DNA of 64,000 nucleotides from Chelativorans multitrophicus. Lineage in GTDB: Bacteria; Pseudomonadota; Alphaproteobacteria; Rhizobiales; Rhizobiaceae. The stretch is taken from NCBI RefSeq assembly GCF_011317445.1, contig NZ_JAAAPL010000005.1, positions 96,023 to 160,022 of the forward strand. Reading direction: 5' to 3'. How positions within the stretch are numbered: position 1 is the first letter of the stretch; each line of letters opens with the position of its first letter. Made by a program: the position numbers and the translations under genes. Under the pieces are notes generated by a model. It searched no databases. It was not told the DNA's origin and saw only the letters and a program-made list of their open reading frames with translations. Below are positions 60,187-64,000 of the stretch, in pieces.

Positions 60187-61413
60187 CTACAGTCCCGACG
60201 CCTTGGTGAGGTTGACCCGGAAACGATCGCGCCGCCGCTGATACTTGCGGGTCATCTCAGCGCTCGAGTGGCCAAGCTGCTTCTGCACATAGCGTTCGTC
60301 GACCTCGGCCGAGGAGGCTAGGCCGGCGCGAAGGGAATGGCCGGCAAACATCATCCCGCGCTGGCCTTCGGGCAGATCTCCGCACACACCGGCCGCCAGC
60401 GCGGTCCGCTTGACGAGACGGGCGACCTCCTGGTCGTTCAGCCGATTGACGCCGACCGCCTTGCCCTGGCCGGTGACACGCCGGAACAGGGGACCGTGAG
60501 CGATGCGTGCGAGCTTGAGCCAGGTCTCCAGCGCAACGACCGGGCAGGTCGCATCGGACGAGCCACGTCCGACCTCGACCTCGCGCCAACCGGTCTTGCC
60601 GCGCAGCCGCAACAGCATGCCCTTGTCCAAGATCTCTATCCATCCGGAGGAATCCTCGGTCTGGTCGCGGCCGCAATCGAGGCCGACCACCTCCGAGCGG
60701 CGCAGACCGCCGGCAAAGCCGAGCAGCAGCATGGCCCGATCGCGCAGGCCGCGCAGCGTGCCGCGGTCAAGCGTTTCCAGCATGGCGATCAAGTCCTCGG
60801 GCAGGACCGCCTCTTTCTGGCGGGGCGGGGCGGCGTGCTTGTTGCGGATACCGGCCATGACGGTAGCGATATGACGGTCCTTCCTGTCGAGCGGCTGGCC
60901 ACGCTGCGCATAGTTCCACGTCAACGACGAGAGCCGACGCTCGATGGTCGACACGGAGTTCGGCTTCTTATCGCCGGTCGCCTTTCCCGAGGCGCATGCG
61001 GTGATGTAGAGGCCGACCACCTGGGCATCGGGTGGAAACATCTCGACGCCCTGCCGACGGCACCAACTCGCGAACTGCTTCCAGTCCGAGGCGTAGGCGC
61101 GGCGGGTATTCGCCGAGCTCGCCGCCTCGACATAATCGCGCGCGCGATCGGCGAGCGCGTCGAGATGCGCCGGCAGGCGTGGAGTCAAGACGACCGGAAG
61201 GCGAGGGGAGGGGGCTTCCGCCGGCGGCTCTTCCGGCGCCCGGCCCATCTCCAGGACGACATCGACGATGTCGGGCAGGTCGTCGGCGATCGGCGCGTCG
61301 TGCTCGGCCGAGCCCGTCGGCGCGGCCAGTTCGACACCTGGGGACATTTCCTGTGATCGAGCGGAGCCGAGCTGAGTACGATTTTCGGTGTTTTGATCGA
61401 CGATTCGGGCCAT
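60187..61413 (-). CDS. tyrosine integrase (intact)
   Basis: The 408-residue product has an acidic N-terminal 75 residues, a SAM-like core-binding domain (DYVEAASSANTRRAYASDWKQFASWCRRQ) and a catalytic domain with FAGGLRRSEVVGL (box I arginine), FAGHSLRAGL, LGHSSAEMTRKYQRRRD (histidine and tyrosine). It probably acts on the palindrome at 59908 or on a plasmid multimer site. It diverges from DUF1403. Confidence 0.85.
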   Translation of the reverse strand: MARIVDQNTENRTQLGSARSQEMSPGVELAAPTGSAEHDAPIADDLPDIVDVVLEMGRAPEEPPAEAPSPRLPVVLTPRLPAHLDALADRARDYVEAASSANTRRAYASDWKQFASWCRRQGVEMFPPDAQVVGLYITACASGKATGDKKPNSVSTIERRLSSLTWNYAQRGQPLDRKDRHIATVMAGIRNKHAAPPRQKEAVLPEDLIAMLETLDRGTLRGLRDRAMLLLGFAGGLRRSEVVGLDCGRDQTEDSSGWIEILDKGMLLRLRGKTGWREVEVGRGSSDATCPVVALETWLKLARIAHGPLFRRVTGQGKAVGVNRLNDQEVARLVKRTALAAGVCGDLPEGQRGMMFAGHSLRAGLASSAEVDERYVQKQLGHSSAEMTRKYQRRRDRFRVNLTKASGL

Positions 61414-61539
61414 TCTCTATATAAAGACGAAAACGACGGATAATGCAATTTTATCACTCGTTTTATCCAATCGACAAGCGCGGCGCTTTTTACCCATTTT
61501 CGTTGCCAGAACCGCCGCCATGATTCATCCTTGTTGGCG

Positions 61540-62574
61540 ATGATTCTGCGCCCCAAATCCTCTCCGCGCCACCAGGCGCCGACGCTCGGCGCCGCCACGT
61601 CCGCGCCGGTGGTCACGTTGCCGGGCTGGCTGCGCCGCGCCGTTCCGGATGCGCAAAGCCTTGCCGCGAAAGGGCATGGGCCAAATGGCCTTGAGGAGGT
61701 CGCGATCGCCGCGGGGGCCGCCATCGGCGCGCTCGATGCCGTGGTCCGGCGACAGGAAAGATGGGCCGGCGTATGGCGGCAGCGGCTGGCGCTCGCCGCG
61801 GCGGCGGTGACGACCAGACAGGCCGGACGGGTCGAGGACGAAGCGGCGCTGCGCGACGCCGTGCTGCTCACACGGCCCGGCGACGATGTCGGTCCGGCCG
61901 GCCGCGTGCTGCTGGCCTGGCGCCGACTGGCCGCCCGGCCCGCGGAGGAACTTCTGACAGAGGCGAGCATCGCCGGCGTGCTCGATGCCCTGGGCCTCGC
62001 CCGGGATGACGAGGCGGCGGCCGACCTGGCCGACGAGGTTCGGCAGCTTGCGGCGACGGAAGGGGCGGTCGGAACGCTGGTCGGCGCCTTTGCGGCCGTC
62101 GAGCGGCGCGGCCTTCCACGCACCGTTGGATCTTGGTTTGCCGACGCCATGCTTGCGCAGCGGCTGGGCTGGACGCACGCCGTGCCGCTGCTCGGTGGTG
62201 AAGCTGCCGGCGCAAATGGTTCCGCTCGGCCGCGACGCGCGGCGACCGTCCTTGCGCCGAAAGGCAGCGAGGCCGATCCCGAACGTGGGAGGGCTCTGCT
62301 CGCCGCGCAGGCGCGGGCGGCGGTGCGCGCAGTCGACCAGTCGGCCGACATCGAACGGCGGGCGGAGCGCCTGATCGCCGTGGCGCCCGCCCTTCGCGCC
62401 CGAGGCGCGGACGTCGTCGTCGACCGGCTTTTGTCGGACGACGCGATCGTCGCCTCGGCAAAGATCGCCGGCATGAGCGACCGCAGCCTGCGCCGCCTGT
62501 TCGAGCGCCTGGTTGAATTCGGCGCCGTGCGCGAGCTCTCCGGACGATCGGCCTTCCGCATTTACGGGATCTGA
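61540..62574 (+). CDS. DUF1403 family protein
   Basis: The 344-residue product from ATG 61540 (TTG 61531 possible) is alanine/arginine rich and helical, with GWLRRAVPDAQSLAAKGHGPNGLEEVAIAAGAAIGALDAVVRRQERWAGVWRQRLALAAAA, the DUF1403 opening, and a C-terminal MSDRSLRRLFERLVEFGAVRELSGRSAFRIYGI that looks like a winged helix. It is paired with ScpB five bases later. DUF1403 has no known role; genomic pairing with ScpB suggests a part in chromosome-like condensation or segregation of the plasmid. Confidence 0.75.
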   Translation: MILRPKSSPRHQAPTLGAATSAPVVTLPGWLRRAVPDAQSLAAKGHGPNGLEEVAIAAGAAIGALDAVVRRQERWAGVWRQRLALAAAAVTTRQAGRVEDEAALRDAVLLTRPGDDVGPAGRVLLAWRRLAARPAEELLTEASIAGVLDALGLARDDEAAADLADEVRQLAATEGAVGTLVGAFAAVERRGLPRTVGSWFADAMLAQRLGWTHAVPLLGGEAAGANGSARPRRAATVLAPKGSEADPERGRALLAAQARAAVRAVDQSADIERRAERLIAVAPALRARGADVVVDRLLSDDAIVASAKIAGMSDRSLRRLFERLVEFGAVRELSGRSAFRIYGI

Positions 62575-62579
62575 CGGCC

Positions 62580-63269
62580 ATGGCGGAGGCGCGCGCGAGG
62601 CGGGGGAAGGGACGAGCAGACGACGGTCTGTTTGATCGGGAGCTCGACCATCTGCCGCCGGAGGCACGCTGGCGGGAATGGATGAACCGCGTCGAGGCGA
62701 CGATTTTTGCCGCCAGCGAGCCGGTCGGCCGCGAGACGCTGGCGCGGATCGTGGGAAAGAGCTGCAGCATCGATCTTCTCATCGACGACATCCGCGAGGA
62801 ACTGCGCGGCCGCCCCTACGATCTGGTTGCGGTCGCCGGCGGCTGGAAGCACCTGACCCGGCCCGCCTATGCCGACGTCATCCGCACCGCGGTTGGGAGA
62901 AGTGAACGCGCGGTCGATCTGACGCTGTCGGAGGTGCTGGTGCTGATGTGCATCGCCTACTTCCAGCCGATCACCCGTGGAGAACTGTCGTCCTTCTTCG
63001 GCAAGGAGATCAGCCGTGACCTGATCGGCAATCTGCGATCGCACGGCTTCATTGCATCCGGCCCGCGCGCGCCGCAGCCCGGGGCGCCCTACACCTATGT
63101 CACCACGAAAGAGTTCCTGCTCGAGTTCGGGCTCGACACGCTGCACGATCTTCCCGACCGCGAGGCGCTCGAGGACGCGGGACTGCTGTCCAAGGAAAAG
63201 CTGCTGGCCGGCGACATCATGCCCGACTTTGCCGATGGCCGGGAGGAAGCCGTCGAGATCGAGGACTAG
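62580..63269 (+). CDS. ScpB-like segregation and condensation protein, plasmid-borne
   Basis: The 229-residue product has the ScpB double winged-helix pattern: WMNRVEATIFAASEPVGRETLARIVGKSCSIDLLIDDIREELRGRPYDLVAVAGGWKHLTRP, then SEVLVLMCIAYFQPITRGELSSFFGKEISRDLIGNLRSHGFIASGPRAP. ScpB joins ScpA and SMC in condensin; no smc or scpA is in the window, so it would use host partners or DUF1403. It is coupled to DUF1403 by position. Confidence 0.8.
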   Translation: MAEARARRGKGRADDGLFDRELDHLPPEARWREWMNRVEATIFAASEPVGRETLARIVGKSCSIDLLIDDIREELRGRPYDLVAVAGGWKHLTRPAYADVIRTAVGRSERAVDLTLSEVLVLMCIAYFQPITRGELSSFFGKEISRDLIGNLRSHGFIASGPRAPQPGAPYTYVTTKEFLLEFGLDTLHDLPDREALEDAGLLSKEKLLAGDIMPDFADGREEAVEIED

Positions 63270-63310
63270 CGGCCATATGCCGATCACCGGCCTCTGGGCT
63301 CCGGCTCATT

Positions 63311-63328
63311 TGTCGAATAGTCTCGACA
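63311..63328 (+). promoter_or_regulatory. putative ArsR operator
   Basis: TGTCGA-ATAGTC-TCGACA (63311-63328) is a perfect 6-bp inverted repeat with 6-bp spacer, ending one base before the arsR ATG. Binding here would block transcription of arsRC. There is no Shine-Dalgarno sequence before the ATG. Confidence 0.55.
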
Positions 63329-63329
63329 T

Positions 63330-63704
63330 ATGGAATCAGAGCAAGCCATTCTCGCTTTCGCAGCACTTGCCCAGGCGACACGCCTCGACGTATTCCGCCT
63401 GCTGATGGAGCACGAGCCGGGCGGGCTGCCGGCGGGGGACATCGCCCGCCATCTGGCGGTTCCCCACAACACTATGTCCACGCATCTCGCGATCCTCAGC
63501 CGTGCCGGGCTGATAGAGGCCGAACGCCACAGCCGGTCGATCATCTACCGGGCCAGGCTTGACGCGGTGCGCGATCTCACCGGCTTCCTTGTGAAGGATT
63601 GCTGCGGCGGTCACCCGGAGATCTGCACGCCGCTGATCGCGGATCTTTCACCGTGCTGCACACCGAAGAAGACCGCCGTCAGGGAGGCGGCGCGCCATGA
63701 GTGA
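63330..63704 (+). CDS. arsR: ArsR-family metalloregulator
   Basis: The 124-residue product has the winged helix (IARHLAVPHNTMSTHLAILSRAGLIEAERHSRSIIYRA) and C-terminal cysteines DCCGGHPEIC and CC, the arsenic site of alphaproteobacterial ArsR. It represses the arsenic genes until As(III) binds. It overlaps arsC by eight bases. Confidence 0.87.
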   Translation: MESEQAILAFAALAQATRLDVFRLLMEHEPGGLPAGDIARHLAVPHNTMSTHLAILSRAGLIEAERHSRSIIYRARLDAVRDLTGFLVKDCCGGHPEICTPLIADLSPCCTPKKTAVREAARHE

Positions 63705-63951
63705 TCAGATCTTCAACGTCCTGTTTCTCTGCACCGGCAATTCGGCCCGCTCGATCCTCGCCGAGGCGATCCTAAACCGGGAGGGGCAGGGGAGTTTCAG
63801 AGCCTTCTCCGCCGGCTCGCATCCAAAGGGCGCTGTCCACCCCTATTCGCTCCAGCTTCTAAAAATGATGAACCACGACACGTCCTTCGCGCGCTCGAAG
63901 GGCTGGGAGGAGTTGGGGTCGGAACAAGAGCAGTGCAAAATCGTACGCTAA
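63697..63951 (+). pseudogene. arsC: arsenate reductase (LMW phosphatase type), 3' truncated
   Basis: The reading starts MSDQIFNVLFLCTGNSARSILAEAILN: the P-loop CTGNSAR with Cys12 and Arg18 is intact. The enzyme stays homologous through DTSFARSKGWEE, about residue 72, and then runs into the 38-bp repeat at 63915, giving a foreign tail and a stop at 63949-63951. Normal ArsC of this type has about 140-170 residues with a further catalytic aspartate region, so this copy cannot reduce arsenate. Confidence 0.8.
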
Positions 63952-63952
63952 G
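63915..63952 (+). repeat. Tn3-family 38-bp terminal inverted repeat
   Basis: The stretch starts GGGGTCG and ends ACGCTAAG, exactly 38 bases, as in Tn3/Tn21-type repeats; it begins where arsC homology stops. The rest of the element would lie beyond the right edge of the window. The middle of the repeat is variable, so a transposase gene further right is needed to be sure. Confidence 0.6.
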
Positions 63953-64000
63953 GTCGAACGGATCGTGAACCCTCGTCGCGAACCCGCATAATGGTCTGTC

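Noticed and set aside
61185..62561. Minus-strand frame (458 codons) over DUF1403 and the integrase start
   Set aside because: Serine/arginine/alanine-rich shadow of DUF1403 that also runs into the integrase in another frame.
1..64000. CRISPR arrays
   Set aside because: No regularly spaced direct repeats of about 25-40 bp and no cas genes were seen. The only short tandem motifs are the CTGTCGCATCTC copies at 32889-32924.

Overview
The window reads as part of a large repABC plasmid (or plasmid-like replicon) of a high-GC alphaproteobacterium, most likely order Rhizobiales/Hyphomicrobiales. The grounds are a complete repA-repB-repC cassette with 16-bp parS palindromes and an antisense RNA between repB and repC, a VirB/VirD4 secretion system in the usual rhizobial gene order, and accessory families typical of rhizobial plasmids (DUF932, DUF1173, DUF1419, DUF736, strawberry notch, DUF1403). 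Genus cannot be fixed from the sequence.

Layout. (1) 1-1450: a frameshifted DUF1173 gene running off the left edge and the 5' half of a DUF932 gene. (2) 1451-9629: an 8.2-kb mobile element that splits the DUF932 gene. It carries ArdC antirestriction, a ChrB-like protein, a small CDF metal transporter, and a minus-strand operon of three tyrosine recombinases plus a small HTH protein. Joining base 1450 to base 9630 restores the DUF932 frame. (3) 9630-27313: plasmid accessory block with the DUF932 3' half, a ParB-like protein, DUF1419, DUF4326, a second DUF1173, a methylase-helicase of the strawberry notch family, a Toprim protein, two DUF2493/SLOG proteins, DUF736 and a decayed inverted DUF736 copy, and a WGR protein. 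(4) 27529-34429: regulator, VirC1/VirC2-like pair, a DNA-processing region with a TATCCTG|C nic-like site and hairpins, MobC-like protein, relaxase, and an Xre/RES toxin-antitoxin pair. (5) 34449-47231 (minus strand): virD4, virB11-10-9-8-6, a lipoprotein, virB5, an extra lytic transglycosylase, virB4-3-2-1. (6) 47343-49713 (plus strand): four exported proteins, three of them on the staphylococcal-nuclease fold. (7) 50413-53529: response regulator, FkbM-type methyltransferase, periplasmic molybdopterin-fold protein and histidine kinase in one tight operon. (8) 53602-57497: repABC. (9) 57510-63269: a disrupted integrase, an unknown protein, a 33-bp palindrome, an intact integrase, DUF1403 and ScpB. 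(10) 63311-64000: arsR and an arsC cut off by what looks like a Tn3-family terminal repeat.

Together this is a self-transmissible replicon backbone: relaxosome and oriT beside VirC-like factors, a full mating apparatus, copy-number and partition control, a toxin-antitoxin pair, and a recombination/ScpB module that may serve multimer resolution or segregation. Mobile elements have entered it at least twice, in the DUF932 gene and in arsC. The least explained and most interesting parts are the recombinase-trio element carrying an antirestriction gene, the four-gene signalling operon between the transfer and replication regions, the nuclease-fold triplet opposite virB1, and the integrase/palindrome/DUF1403/ScpB module after repC. 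All calls rest on reading the sequence and remembered family features; no database search was run.
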